Shown: positions 13,601 through 26,246, numbered from the stretch's first letter. The stretch is DNA of 64,000 nucleotides from Dysidea avara (GCF_963678975.1 NC_089274.1:2654001-2718000); one strand, 5' to 3'. The notes: a model not told the origin generated them from the sequence alone. Translations and numbers: made by a program.

Positions 13601-14596
13601 TGAGGTGCAACAGGTTGCACTTGAAGATCAGGAGATAAACCAGCATCATAATTTTGGATTAATATTTCTACTTTGTGCTGTAATGTCAATGAGCAATGTG
13701 TTTGTTCTAAGCAAACAGCTTGTAAGTTATGCAATTCTTGTTTAACTAGCTTTTTCTCGTGTATTACGCTAAACATTAAGTCTGATGATTTTGCCAGCAG
13801 ACTAGCTACGCCTTTACGCATATTGATATATACCATCTTTTCTGTCTTGCTAACAATGGTGTAAGTAACCTTTTCTTCTGTTAGTGATAAATCATATTTA
13901 TAATTTTCTGACTTACTGATGCTAGGTGTACGTGGACATGATGAGCCAGATTCTGATAGTTTATGAGTGCTTTGTGGGTATTCTACACATAAATTGTTAC
14001 TTAAATGTTTGCAAATTAACAGTGTCCTTTTATCAAACTCAGGATGGTCTTTTGAGTTTTGGACAATTGGAGGTTGTATGGAGGTGTGGTCTGAGCATCC
14101 CATGACCTGAAACAACATAATGTGAAAAGTCTAGGTAAGATCACTTTTGTTATTACAAGCGTTATTATGATTACAAGCTTGAGAGTTAAGAATACAGACA
14201 TACATAGATACATTTAATGGGACCTCATGCAACTGTATACACTGGACAACATCACCATGTATACCAACCAGGACAAAGTAGCTGTATTACTGTTATCGTC
14301 TGCATCAAATCTCAAGAAAACACTTGCGGACAGCCAGATATTGATTTTTTTTTAAATTACCAACACCTGATTTTTGGTTCGCCTGCCAGCACATTCACAA
14401 CTCACATGGCTATAGAGGCCAAACAAAGTCACCACAATAACAAACTCACAGGTGACATGTGGCTTTTCTGGTTCGACAAGTGGTCTGCCTTTTGCACTTT
14501 GCCTTTCCTTTTATCTTCAATTGCATGGTTGTCTTCTTCTTCTTTATGCAAGGAAACCAATATCACCATACATACTGACATGAGCAAGTTCTCCAT
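4683..14596 (-). CDS. Large predicted secreted protein, unknown family (about 1,500 aa)
   Basis: Exons on the minus strand: 14596-14450, 14106-12399, 12324-11611, 6787-5694, 5628-4897 and 4841-4683; the stop is TAA at 4685-4683. The first exon starts MENLLMSVCMVILVSL, a good signal peptide, then turns charged (HKEEEDNHAIEDKRK). Donors include GTGAGT (14449), GTAAGA (11610) and GTAAGT (4896), and all phases close. The middle part (exons 3-4) is rich in paired cysteines and beta-type segments. A Pro-Lys-rich spacer (about 5790-5700) and an Asn/Gly/Ser low-complexity stretch (about 5380-5210) follow. I see no convincing transmembrane helix and recognise no domain. Two points are weak. The intron 5693-5629 has a poor donor (GTTTTG) and could instead mark a frameshift. 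The 12398-12325 intron was chosen by phase. The long intron 11610-6788 holds a mobile element. The family and function are unknown; an extracellular or matrix role is inference. Confidence 0.65.
7640..11165 (+). repeat. Minisatellite, 30-31 bp unit, with higher-order repeat
   Basis: The units are variants of gtagagagttcagctacaaa followed by caaatcaccct (31 bp). Other unit types end in agaagttacctt or agaaactaccat. About 110 units are present. Types follow one another in a repeating order, and between about 9340 and 10750 a block is duplicated with a period of 697 bp: the rare variant gtagagacaaacacatc is at 9404 and 10101, and gttcagctaaaagaaac is at 9801 and 10498. Confidence 0.9.
11275..11601. 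repeat. Terminal hairpin of element copy 1
   Basis: Two arms of about 150 bp, nearly identical, surround a short asymmetric core (about 11413-11460). The arms contain atctaatccaaaacagcc and its complement at the outer ends. The core reads ggtgccgcttggtcttggta on the plus strand. Confidence 0.9.
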
Positions 14597-17034
14597 CTTC
14601 TGGCCTTTATATGCTATGCTTGTCAGTTCTTTATCTATCCATGAGTATGCTAACCTATTGGGTTTATGAGCTAGTAAAGGACCTCAGCAACCGTTCCATC
14701 TAACCTGCTGATCACCTTTTGCAGACCAGATATTGTTGTCTACAGTTCAAGATAACTTTACTAGAACTGACATGTCCTTTGGACTCTGAGCATCATATTT
14801 AAGTAGGAAGCAAAATAAGAGTGAATACTTACACAGCTGCTTGCAGAATTTGACTATTATGGAATGCCAACTAGTTATTATGAAACAGTGGAATTAGTGT
14901 TCTAGGTCACTATCAGCCTAGCTGTATTTAGAATTTAAGAAGATTTATTGACTTCATTCAGCTATTTGTTACCACCAAGTCTTCCATAAGACAAACTCTT
15001 GACAGCACAACTAATATGTGCATATCTTGTTCACAAAGATTTTTTGGCCCAAATGAACAGCTCAGCATTTTAAAATGTTTAATTAGCCATCTTTATTGTA
15101 AACTGACCTGAATTTCATGATACTCAGTTCCTACCTAGTCCCAAGTTATATATTATGTATGTACCATGACTACATTCAACTGCCTACAAGATTTCCTTAT
15201 GGTAATCTGGTTGTAGTCACACAAGACTGAGGTCTCATCTTTTTGCGCATTTCCTCATTTATAATAATGACGGTTCTCTCTCATACCAAGGCATTAATTT
15301 TCCTTACAGAACTTTACGCGGGCGAGATCAAAGGAAAAGTGTACTTTAAATTTCATTAGGGCAAACAGTACTTTATTGCCTAAAGAGTGCTTTATTGTAT
15401 GATTAAAGCACTCTTTGTGGTGCAATAAAGCACTCTTTGTGGTGCAATAAAGCACTCTTTGTGGGCAATAAAGCACAGTTGCCCACGTGCTCTAGTGCAG
15501 GCTAACAGCCTGCAGCATTCACACCAGACCCAAGCTGGTGCAGGCTGATAGCCTGCACCATGCTGAGCAGTCAATCACCCCAGCCAACATGTGTTCTACC
15601 ACTGGACTGCTTTTATAGACATATCTAAATACCTTGATGATGGGTGGGAGAAGGTTACATTTGTTAAAGTAAATAGGCAAGTCCTGGAGATATCACAGAA
15701 ATATTTCACCACGTGTCACAATAGAATTTATTGTGGATTGTGACCAAAACTTGCCAAAATATGCGATGAATGTCTACTATGCCAAACTATGCACGAGTTA
15801 CTTTGTTAAACTAGCTTGTGTGCATTCAGGCTGCTAATAATTTGTGCAACGTGTATTAATTATGAGTCCTAGTGTATGGCTGCAAGCTACCACTAGAAAG
15901 TTCCATAAATCATTTAAAGTATTGCCTTGCTTGTGCTATATGAATAATAAAGCACTCGGTGCTTGGCCTCTGATCTTCAACTGTGCCTGTGAAATAAGAA
16001 GAGGGAGTAGCTGAAGCTGACATACAATAATTGCATGGGACAATGTTCTTAAACTATGAGAACATGCTGCCATGCCCTTAATGATCAGAACTGGGTGACC
16101 ACACCCATTATGTATCTAGCTGCAAGAAAACAAGACACCACATCCCTTAATCTGTTGTGTAGTTCACTCAGACAAGTAGTGAGATTGAGATACTCTAATA
16201 AAGCAGTCACAGCCACGTGTGTTAATAAACTATTGCAATTAAAAGTAATGGAATGGGTGACTTATGCTATGTACCTTCATACCTCTGCAGTTATTTTCTT
16301 GTAGCCTACATGTCCATTTTCAGTAGAGTGCAGATGTTCTAAAATATTCTTAAAATGATGATGATTGAAGAAAGTGTGGCCGCTTTTATTTTACAATCTT
16401 AAGGAATGTGGGCAGAAGATGGTTCATCCTTTTTGGCAGACAAACAAAGAACATTTTTGAAGTACAATGCCTGAGTAGTTTGGAGTCTGTTATAGTGGCA
16501 AAACACGAAAGTTTTAGTTCCCTAGTGACAATCACGCATCTTGTTTTCTCCTCAGTCATGATTTGATTTGGTTTATTATTATTCTCTTGGTAATCGGCAT
16601 GAGTCGTTCTTCCTTACCAGAGCTAAAACACATATGTATAGCACAAACAAAAACAAAACTAGACACACATGCACTAATTACTAACATGCATCATTACTTA
16701 AATACATAGATTTAACACATTCAACAAATTCAGGATGAGTGCCTTCAGTTTCAGTGGTCAAGATACATTCCACTCAAGTCTCAAACAGCTCTCCGTGGCC
16801 TTCTTTTGACATAACTACCTCGCTCAACTTCACCTCAGAATTCACACCTCACATAGTACTACATAGATGACTGCCACAAAGAAGACTCCTGATTGAACAG
16901 GCAAGTGCTTTTGTAGTGTAGTCTCTCATCCTTGCCAAGTAAGCACATGACACCCTTGCACTATTTACAAATTGCTGCAAAAATTATCAATTCACACAAT
17001 GTGCAGCACAATTTATAACTTTTTAAAGTTAAAA
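14597..17034. other. Intergenic, repeat fragments, no gene seen
   Basis: This lies upstream of the secreted-protein gene and probably includes its promoter, but no core promoter is certain. A 22-bp tandem unit (gcactctttgtggtgcaata plus aa) is repeated three times at about 15408-15475. An inverted piece of it lies just before. A short inverted repeat (gtgcaggct...gcctgcac) is at about 15493-15560. A motif copy gagatactctaataaagcag is at 16187. Confidence 0.5.
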
Positions 17035-18080
17035 AAAAGATATGGGTCATTCCATGTCAAATCAGCAAAGAATTTAGGGTCACTTCATGGTTTTTGACGA
17101 AGCTTGGTGTTTGTAGTACCCGTGGTGCTTATCACTCAAGCAAATTTTAGCTCCATACATTCCTTAGTTTCTAATTTATGACCACAAATATTTTGAATAT
17201 TTCATGAAAATTTGGTCCATCTCTAGTTATATAATCGACTGCAACTTTGAAAATATTTTTTAACACAATTTTCACTGATGGAAGACTGTTGATTGACCTT
17301 TCCAGTGATCCCTAAATTATGGGATATCTACTTAATTTTGGTTCAATAGTACTTCATTGAAAACTTTAATCCTTTATATTTTGAAAAACGCTACTTGAAA
17401 ATTTTCAAATTTTTTTTGTGAATAATGATTGGGTCATAGTCTATGTTTGATAATATTTTTGTGGTGGGACCACATTGGGCTCAAGAGATATAATGAATTA
17501 TGTTGTGGTATGCGGTGGAATTTGCAATCTATTATTGCTGTATTGGAGTGTACACCTCCAATAACCACTCACAACAAAGCCATGCCAAGTTTGTCTTACA
17601 GAGTGAAGGTGTCTATAGGTACATTGCAACCTGTATTAGTAACCACCTGTATTGAAAGGCCATCTATGTGCTGCAGTTAAGTTATGCTTCTTCAATGTAT
17701 AGCACCAAAGCATCAACCCTTCCTAGCAAATCCAAAAAGGTCCTTATTAGACAGGTTGACTATAAATTACAGATCTGACCACCATGCGTCCACAAAGATC
17801 ATGTAAATGTTGTACCATCTCTTCACAAATATCTTCTTTATTAAGTTGAATCCCACTGTAGTGGACTTAGCCATATTTAAGTTGCATGTGTGGCTGCATA
17901 GGTACATACAACAGAACTCCTCAGAAGGGATACCTGGATACCTTGCTAACCAGGACACCTGTTTATACACTGTACTCCCACTCTAGTGGTGCACATACCT
18001 TTGAACCAAGATATTTTTGTGGCTTCTGTAATATGAGCACTTTATTATGGTCCCAGGAATGGAGGGGTTTTACCATATAC
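17035..18080 (+). repeat. Left arm of a ~1 kb inverted repeat
   Basis: This is diverged but collinear with the complement of about 18890-19885. Shared landmarks are the segment around 'gggtcacttcatgg', the small ORF containing LKRYNELCCGMRWNLQSII (17429-17680), 'tatagcaccaaagcatcaac' and 'ggctgcataggtac'. It is probably a foldback or TIR element. Confidence 0.75.
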
Positions 18081-18096
18081 ATGCATTACTTGTACC

Positions 18097-18598
18097 CAGT
18101 GTTGGGAGTAACGCAAGTAACGCATTACGTAATATTATTACTTTTGCGGTAACTAAGTAATATAACAAAATACGCTATAAAAACAGGTAATATAACTCAA
18201 GTTACTTTACTTACAAATGTAGTGCATTACCTAAGTAATATAGTTACTGTAATGAGTCTAATATTACGTAATATTATTACTACAAGTAACGAAGTTACTA
18301 ATCTCGTTAGTTATTTTCTGAGTAACGCCTATAGCCACAATGAAGTAACAAAGCCTACTGAATGAAGCTTATTCACCAGCTTCTTACTTATAACCAAGAT
18401 TTGCACATTGTCCAACAACGCAATCATATGTCACATGATAAAGTGGTAGTTTCACACGTGACAACTTAAGGCTGTGGACACAAAGTAATATAGTTACTTT
18501 ATTTTATGGGTAATATGTAACTGTAACTAAATAGTTCAGTTGCAAGTAATATGTAATATGTAACTAGTTACTTTTACAAAGTAACTTGCCCAACACTG
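18097..18598. mobile_element. hAT-like MITE with 8-bp target duplication
   Basis: The left end is CAGTGTTGGGAGTAACG and the right end is AAGTAACTTGCCCAACACTG. Both sides are flanked by CTTGTACC (18089-18096 and 18599-18606). An 8-bp duplication with CAGTG...CACTG termini is typical of the hAT superfamily (family knowledge). The interior consists of many 'agtaatat/agtaac' blocks and no ORF. It inserted between the arms of the larger inverted repeat. Confidence 0.85.
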
Positions 18599-18889
18599 CT
18601 TGTACCTCAGTGTGTGAAATTAATTACTACATTACTTTACATTCATGACCACTTTGAAGATCAAGTCATTTCATACACATACTCATGTAGGAGGTAAACA
18701 TGTTGACCACATGTTTAACATTTACCTGTACTGATCTTCAAAATGTGAATGCAAAATACTTTGAAAAACCATTAATTTTAGTAATTACAGTACTATAAAT
18801 CACACATTGAGGTGCAAACAATTGCAAGTGTTAATAATATAAATACTCTTGGTACAAGTAATGCATCTACCGTATATAGTGTGACTCTT

Positions 18890-19890
18890 CTATTCCCTGG
18901 ACCATTGATGAAGTGTTCATTTTTGAGAAACCACAGACTTGTCTTGGGTCCAAAATGTACGTACAATTATAAAGTAAGATCATGAGGCTTCAAGGTGCGC
19001 AGGTATCCTTTTTGAGGAGGTCTGTTGTACCTATGCAGCCATATAAGTAACTTGAATATTGTAGAGTGGGGATATGTATGTAAGGCACTACGGCAAGATT
19101 TTACTTAATAAATAAGGTATAACTGAAGAGATGGTACAACATTAATGTGTTTATGGACGCATGATGATCTCATAATTATATAGTCAACCTGTCTAATAAG
19201 GATCGTTTTTGGATTTGCTAGAAAAGGTTGATGCTTTGGTGCTATACATTAAGATCCCATTAAAGTATAAATTATCTGCAGCTTATAGATGATCTTTCGA
19301 TACAGGTGGTCACTAATACAGGTTGCAATGTACCTAGAAACCTTCATTCTGTAAGACAAACTTGGCACGGCTTTGTTGCAAGTGGTTATTGGAGGTGTAC
19401 ACTCCAATACAGCAATAATAGACTGCAAATTCCACCGCATACCACAACATAATTCATTATATCTCTTGAGCCCATTGTGGTCCCACCACAAAAATTTTAT
19501 CAAACATAGGCTATGACTTAATCACTATTCATAAAAGAATTTGAAAATTTTCAAGCAGTATTTTTCAAAATATAAAGGATTAAAGTTTTCAATGAAGTAT
19601 TTTTGAACCATAATTAAGTAGATATCCCATAATCTAGGGATTACTGGAAAGTTCAATCAACAGTCTTCCATCAGTGAAAATTGTATTTAAAAATATTTAC
19701 ACAGTGTAGTTAATTTTGTAACTAGAGATGGACCAAATTTCATGAAATATTTAAAATATTTGTGGTTATAAATCAGAAACTATGGAATGTATGGAGCTAA
19801 AAATTTGCATGAGTGATAAGCACCAAACACACCAAGTTTTGTTAAAATCTAAGAGGTGACCCTAAATTCCTTGTTGATTTGACCCATATA
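18890..19890 (-). repeat. Right arm of the ~1 kb inverted repeat
   Basis: This is the inverted counterpart of 17035-18080. The ORF at 19503-19249 (minus) shares the block LKRYNELCCGMRWNLQSII with the left arm, which suggests a decayed coding relic or simple sequence conservation of the repeat. Confidence 0.75.
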
Positions 19891-19959
19891 GCTAACAGTA
19901 TAATAAGCAAAAACAAAATAATGGACCTAAATACGAAACTCTGCAACCTGCAAAGCAAT

Positions 19960-20460
19960 CTGTACCTCAGCACCTAGACAATGCAAACTGTACAGGGCAC
20001 CTGAATGTCATACTCTCCAAAGATTATTTTATCATAAGTCACAATGGTTTGCTCAACAGCATTTGGAAAATAGCCATAACAGGGACTGACAGTAGATAAC
20101 AAGTCCCACCATTGTTTAAGCTTAGAAAGCTTGCCACCAGCAGCACTGCTTTACTTCGATCCAGTAAGATGAGAAATCAGGGGAAAGATTCTGATAGTGT
20201 ACATGTCCATAGCCAGGGGTAGTCCCTTCACTACAAAAGATGGTGCAACCAGAAAAGCAGATGAGGGCAAAGGACCTCAAGTGTTACTTGGTAATTTAAC
20301 TTGTTGAAGGCATTCTTTGCATCAAAAAGGAGAACATCATCAACCTCAGGTAAATCAAAAATCTGTTTCATTGCATGGACAGCAGCTTCACAACCTCCCA
20401 TTTGGCCAGCACATGACTGACAGGATCCTGCTGTAAATTATGCCCCACAATAGTCTTATC
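19960..20460 (-). pseudogene. Decayed LINE reverse transcriptase fragment
   Basis: Translation of the minus strand, with several frameshifts and stops, gives recognisable RT pieces: [20 protein letters not shown], then [19 protein letters not shown] (catalytic Asp of motif A within LFDAKNAFN), then VLCPHLL, and further on AAGGKLSKLKQWW and GYFPNA. These match a non-LTR retrotransposon RT widespread in invertebrates (family knowledge). The relic may extend upstream to about 21150 but is not readable there. Confidence 0.7.
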
Positions 20461-22064
20461 ACTGCCTTTCCATTGCTTCTTTGCAAAACTTCACCCACAC
20501 CAAAAGAGCATAGACAAGGACAGTGGAAATACAATGGGCAAAAGCAGAAATAGCTGCATACAAATCCCTAGAAGCATCACCAAAGCTATACAAAGATGTC
20601 TCCAAGTTCAAGCATCCAGGCCAGCCATAAAAGAGTAGATGAAACAGGATCAAAGATAGCATCAGGGTCACCAGAATGACCACAAGCTTCAATGCATCAT
20701 ACACAGTTTTGGGAGAGCCATCAGACAGAGGAACCTATTACATGAATTGCGATTAAAGAGGGCCACAATCACAAGAGCAGCATTGACATGGCCCCGAATC
20801 ATATGGTATAGGCAAATTGAGGTTGATAGTCACTGAAGCAGATAGCTGTTTCTATATGACAATCCTTCATAAAGCAAAGCTAAAAAGTCACCCTTAAGCC
20901 AAAGATCAAGTCATCTCTGAAGGCAGGAGCAAACTATCCGAAAGCTGAGTTTGGACTCACAGTAGGTTTTTGTAGAAGCAAGTTGGGCATCAACAATGCA
21001 GCTTTTAACACAAAATGGTTCTAGAGCAGGCCGTTCACAAAAGGAAATGCAGTAATGACACAAGTTCAGAGACAAGAGTTGCCTGATGACATGGTAAACA
21101 AGTTTCACAGAAGAATTTTGAAAAGGGGTTTCCACTACTGGTTTATATTTCCTGACTGCTATATTAAAGTATCTTGAGTTTATATATGTGACCTTATTTT
21201 AGTTAAATAATAGTTCCTCATATGATAGCAACACTTGTAGCATTGTTCTGAACTATGATTTTGGTGAAAAGATCAATTCTGAGTTATTAGTTCCTTGGTT
21301 TTGCCATGGCCTGGCCTTACCTCATCAAGGATTTTTTACACCACTGGTGGCTGAGTGCAGCTATATCCAGCACCTTCTAAAGTTGGTACCTTGCTAGAGC
21401 ATTCTAAGAAAACTGCATTCTGAGTCATTTTAGCTAGCTAATTCAACTATCTAGTCAGTAAAAAATAAACAAAATCCACCCTCCTGCACTGCTATTGAGT
21501 ACAGGAGGATGAGAAACTAATAATTAAGTATATGTGGCTTGAAGTTTAAAATTTACTGTACTGACCTCTGTACAGAGTATATAATAGTTTGCAGATTCTA
21601 GTTTCAATTTCTTAATGTTTCAAATACTAATCCAAGTTCCTGAAACCCCTGGAAACTCCCCTGGGTACGCCCCTGTTTGATTTCAATTGGACAGCTTGAA
21701 AGTATAGTTTGTCGAGTAGTCAAGCACAGCAGGAGCCACATCATTCAAAATTAGTAGTAGAAGTTGACAAGTTAAGGCCATGTTCTCCAAATAAATTCTC
21801 CCCGTCCTGGAGTCAGGCATATTTGCATGCAGGCAGGCGGTCCATTTCCATTATTTCATTATGATTTGCAGGTTTTCAAGCCATTATTTTATTTGCCTGG
21901 CACAGCCATAAAAAGATGCGGCATAAAAGCATGCTTAAGCTTTTTCTTCCTTTTAAGTTGCAGAAGTAACACAAATGTGAAGTGTGTGCCGCTGCTGACA
22001 TTGTTTTTAGTTAGCTTGATAGTATGCAGAAAATAATGGAAGAATACGGAATTTAGTTGACAGT
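20461..22064. other. Decayed retroelement flank and unique AT-rich DNA
   Basis: 20461-21150 is probably the 5' part of the decayed LINE but has too many breaks for a protein call. 21150-22064 shows nothing recognisable apart from a 'ccctgggtacgcccctg' fragment at about 21658-21674, a remnant of a TIR family seen intact at 27029-27799. Confidence 0.35.
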
Positions 22065-22072
22065 AACCAGAT

Positions 22073-22444
22073 GTAGTCTCGCCCCCAGACCACAAGGGTC
22101 TGGTGACACGCAATACAAACTCTTGGCAGTGACGTATATGACCGAGGAATTCATCGGTTACCAATCAAATTCGAGTACACCTCTGACGTCAGATATTCCT
22201 ATACTTTCACGCAACTAGAACTCACTTTGTTCTTTATCGCTGTGTCCCATTCACGGTCTACACCAATGCTTTTTTACGGTAGCATCATGGATCTTTAGCA
22301 GCACTCCATCATCGCTGACAATTTGAATCCATGCCTCAGATTACATAATACGTGATGTCATATGGAAATTGTATGGCTTTGTTTTATACTGCCTAGCGTT
22401 TCTATTGCGTGTCACCAGACCCTTGTGGTCTGGGGGCGAGACTA
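22073..22444. mobile_element. TIR MITE with 8-bp duplication
   Basis: The termini are long and near-perfect: GTAGTCTCGCCCCCAGACCA at the left and the complement (tggtctgggggcgagacta) at the right, with at least 38 bp matching. AACCAGAT flanks both ends (22065-22072 and 22445-22452). No ORF inside. Confidence 0.8.
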
Positions 22445-22499
22445 AACCAGATTCTGGTGGTATGGGAAACAGAGAATTTCGTAAAAGAAGGAATATCTG

Positions 22500-23384
22500 C
22501 AGGGGCGGATCTAGGATTTATAAAAGGGGGGGGGGGGGGGCTAACTCAAGGTACTAATCTGTTGGGTAGAGGTGTGCAAAGCACACTTCCCAGCATGTGA
22601 AGCATGCTGGAACTAGGGGGGTCTGGGGGCATGCCCCCCCAGGAAATTTTTGAAAAATAGATGCTAAAATACTGCAATTTGGAAACATTTCCACATAAAA
22701 TTCATAATATTTTCTGCCTGTAGATATTTCATATACTGCCTTTAGATTATAGATATGGCTTTCTAAAGCATTTTGCTAATCAAAATGTTTGGGTAGGTAC
22801 AGACAACCAAGTACACGATGCACCCCTCTCACAATTGCACAACACCGAATACGTGCATGTTAGAATAATATAATGTTGAACGTGGAAAATTTTGAAATTT
22901 GAACAATACAAGATTGAATCTGAGAGCATTTTCAATGAAAATTGTGTACCTGAATTAAGTATTGCCATATATATTAACTACACAAGTGGATGAATGAAGC
23001 CCTTTAAATAAACCAATGCACTTCATTGTATATATGTATAGGTGCAGGCAGATTTGGAAAAATTCCATAACAGAACCAACTACATGTTTCCAGTGAATGT
23101 TCTATTAGAGTAGTTAGCTGACTGCTCTATTAGAGTATCTTGATCTTGTACACCTCCAAAGCTGATCCGGGCCCTTGTTACATAAACTTTAGCATAAATC
23201 CACTGATAATACCTTGGAAAGATGTTTATAAGGTGGTTTTATGAGTATTTGTATTATTAGTGATCATATAATTATGCTAAGACAAAATTTCATTATAATA
23301 CTCAGCATATTGATCAAGTAAAGCCTAAATATGAAGGGGGGGGCTTCAGCCCCCAAAGCCCCCCCCCCCCTGGATCCGCCCCTG
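22500..23384. mobile_element. CAGGGGCGGATC TIR element, copy 1
   Basis: Starts CAGGGGCGGATCTAGG and ends CCTGGATCCGCCCCTG. ATCTG (22495-22499 and 23385-23389) flanks both sides, a 5-bp duplication. Poly-G and poly-C runs lie just inside the ends. It is closely similar to the copy at 23707-24608. No transposase. Confidence 0.85.
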
Positions 23385-23706
23385 ATCTGAACTAGATGTA
23401 CAACTGTGACAAGCACCCTGCAGGGCAAATAAATGTCTGACCTCAATACCGCACAATTATTGATTGCGCCTAACACCCACATACATGCATGGCATGCATG
23501 CACCCTTGATTGCATAGCTTAATTTGCATAGTGCACTGGCTCATACGGCTATATGTATACATACGGTAGATATACACAGACACTGCCCGAAAGGCTTAGA
23601 TAGACTAATTAAGCTTTTATAACAATCCCTGGCAGGACCATCGATCTACCGACACAGAGCCCGGATAGCGATATACGCCGGGTACGCTAGCTACGTAGAC
23701 TATCAT

Positions 23707-24608
23707 CAGGGGCGGATCTAGGATTTATAAAAGGGGGGGGGGGGCTAACTCAAGGTACTAATCTCTTGGATAGAGGTGTGCAAAGCATGCTGGAACCATA
23801 GATAGTATATACTATCTATGCTGGAACTAGGGGGGTCTGGGGGCATGCCCCCCCCCCCCCCCAGGAAATTTTTGAAAAATAGATGCTAAAATACTGCAAT
23901 TTGGAGACATTTCCACATAAAATTCATAAAATTTTCTGCCTGTAGATATTTTATATACTGCCTTTAGATTATAGGTATGGCTCTCTGACTCTGAAGTATT
24001 TTGCTAATGGAAAAGTTTGGGTAGGTACAGGCAACCAAGTACATGATGCACCCCTCTCACAATTGCACAACACTGAATAGGTGCATGTTAGAATACTAAT
24101 ATTGAAAGTGGAAAATTTTGAAATTTGAACAATACAAGATTGAATCTGAGAGCATTTTCAATGGGAATTGTGTACCTGAATTAAGTATTGTCATACATAT
24201 TAACTACACAAGTGGCATATATGGATGAATGAAGCCCTTTAAACAGACCAATGTACTTCATTGTATGTATAGGTGCAGGCAGATTTGGAAAAATTCCATA
24301 ACAGAACCAACTACATGTTTCCAGTGAATGTTCTATTAGAGTAGTTAGCTGACTGCTCTATTAGAGTATCTCGATCTTGTACACCTCCAATACTGATCCG
24401 GGTCCTTGTTGCATAAACTTTAGCATAAATCCACTGATAATACCTTGGAAAAATGTTTATAAGGTGGTTTTATGAGTATTTGTATTATTAGTGATCATAT
24501 AATTATGCTAAGACAAAATTTCATTATAATACTCAGTATATTGATCAAGTAAAGCCTGAATATGAAGGGGGGGGGGGGCTGCCCCCCCCCCCCCTGGATC
24601 CGCCCCTG
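23707..24608. mobile_element. CAGGGGCGGATC TIR element, copy 2
   Basis: Same termini and interior as copy 1, in the same orientation about 320 bp downstream. ATCAT flanks both ends (23702-23706 and 24609-24613). The different target duplications show two independent insertions, not a tandem duplication. It contains a small extra inverted piece (atagatagtatatactatct, about 23797-23817). Confidence 0.85.
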
Positions 24609-24689
24609 ATCATGGGGTCTGTACGAAGAAAGAAAGACTAGCTAAACATAGACCACCCTGAAGGACTAGCTAGTGTTTGTTTTGTCCAA

Positions 24690-26246
24690 GGTAGGGTCCG
24701 CAATGCGAAAAATCGATATCCTCCAATCAACTACCTAACTATTGTCATGTGTTAGGCTAAGTGTAACTTGAATAACACCAGCGTGGCAGCCAAGTTTGTT
24801 ACTTTCTTCTGGTAGAAAACGATACAAATGTCTTAAAATCACGTGATTTTTCGCTGCAGCGGTTTGTAGGGTTCTTCGTATGCCACGATATTCACTCTCA
24901 ACATTGTTCAAGTAGTCTATCATCAACTCAAAGTATTGGTGGTTTGATTTTATTGGTCATTTTCTGGTGGCAGCACGATCTGTGCAGCTTTTTGACGACA
25001 GACAAAATGTTTCTTCCTCTGGAGCGCAGGAAAAGCAGAGCAGCAACTGCGCCGTAGGTCAGCAATGACCAGTACTAGGTAAAGTACCTGCATGCGGAGT
25101 ATGGTTATAATTGAAGCTTGTTAGCCATCTGGCTGAGCCATCTATATGCTGAAATTCGGCCAAAATGACGCGATTTTTGCAAACAAATACCAGAATGGTT
25201 GATACATCAGTGAGACAGTCTCCAACAGCAAGGATACGAAGCTTATAAACACCTAACAATACGGCTATCTCGCCCAGTAAACGCATAGAGCAGTCCAAAG
25301 CATGAAATAGGCACTCACGTGATTGATATTCAAATCTCCGAAAATACAACTATAATCTATTCCAATGACCTTAAAATCACTTGGAATCAAGTGACAATCA
25401 GTTTGTGTACGTTAGGTTCAGCATCTCGACTAGCCCAGCAGTTTAAGACTTTTCCTACGATACCATCATAGTACAAAACACACCTGCACTGGCCCAAACC
25501 ACGTCTGAGTGAACAATTAACACAAATATTTACAAAAGGAGCACATCGCATGGTTCCTATTCAGAAATGAAAGCGATTTCATGGGTATTTCCGCAATTTG
25601 AGTTTCAATCACGTGAGTGCCTATTTCATGCACTGGATTGCTCTATGCGTTTACTGGGCGAGATAGCCGTATTGTTAGGTGTTTATAAGCTTCGTATCCT
25701 TGCTGTTGGAGACTGTCTCACTGATGTATCAACCATTCTGGTATTTGTTTGCAAAAATCGCGTCATTTTGGCCGAATTTCAGCATATAGATGGCTCAGCC
25801 AGATGGCTAACAAGCTTCAATTATAACCATACTCCGCATGCAGGTACTTTACCTAGTACTGGTCATTGCTGACCCACGGCGCAGTTGCTGCTCTGCTTGT
25901 CCTGTGCTCCAGAGGAAGAAACATTTTGTCTGTCGTCAAAAAGCTGCACAGATCGTGCTGCCACCAGAAACTGACCAATAAAATCAAACCACCAATACTT
26001 TGAGTTGATGATAGACTACTTGAACAATGTTGAGAGTGAATATCGTGGCATACGAAGAACCCTACGAACCGCTGCAGCGAAAAATCACGTGATTTTAAGA
26101 CATTTGTATCGTTTTCTACCAGAAGAAAGTAACAAACTTGGCTGCCACGCTGGTGTTATTCAAGTTACACTTAGCCTAACACATGACAATAGTTAGGTAG
26201 TTGATTGGAGGATATCGATTTTTCGCGTTGCGGACCCTATCCAAGG
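24690..26246. repeat. Large near-identical palindrome
   Basis: Left arm about 24690-25345, right arm about 25600-26246, spacer about 250 bp. The arms match over ~650 bp with very few differences. Each arm contains the same two ORFs in mirrored direction: one includes LGEIAVLLGVYKLRILAVGD (25349-25059 minus and 25567-25872 plus), the other MMIDYLNNVESEYRGIRRTL (24926-24735 minus and 26005-26196 plus). No family is recognised for either. The palindrome is richer in CpG than its surroundings. Confidence 0.85.

Noticed and set aside
14217-14669. 150-codon plus-strand ORF
   Set aside because: The opposite strand carries the signal-peptide exon (14596-14450) that splices in phase to the next exon; the plus ORF is its shadow.
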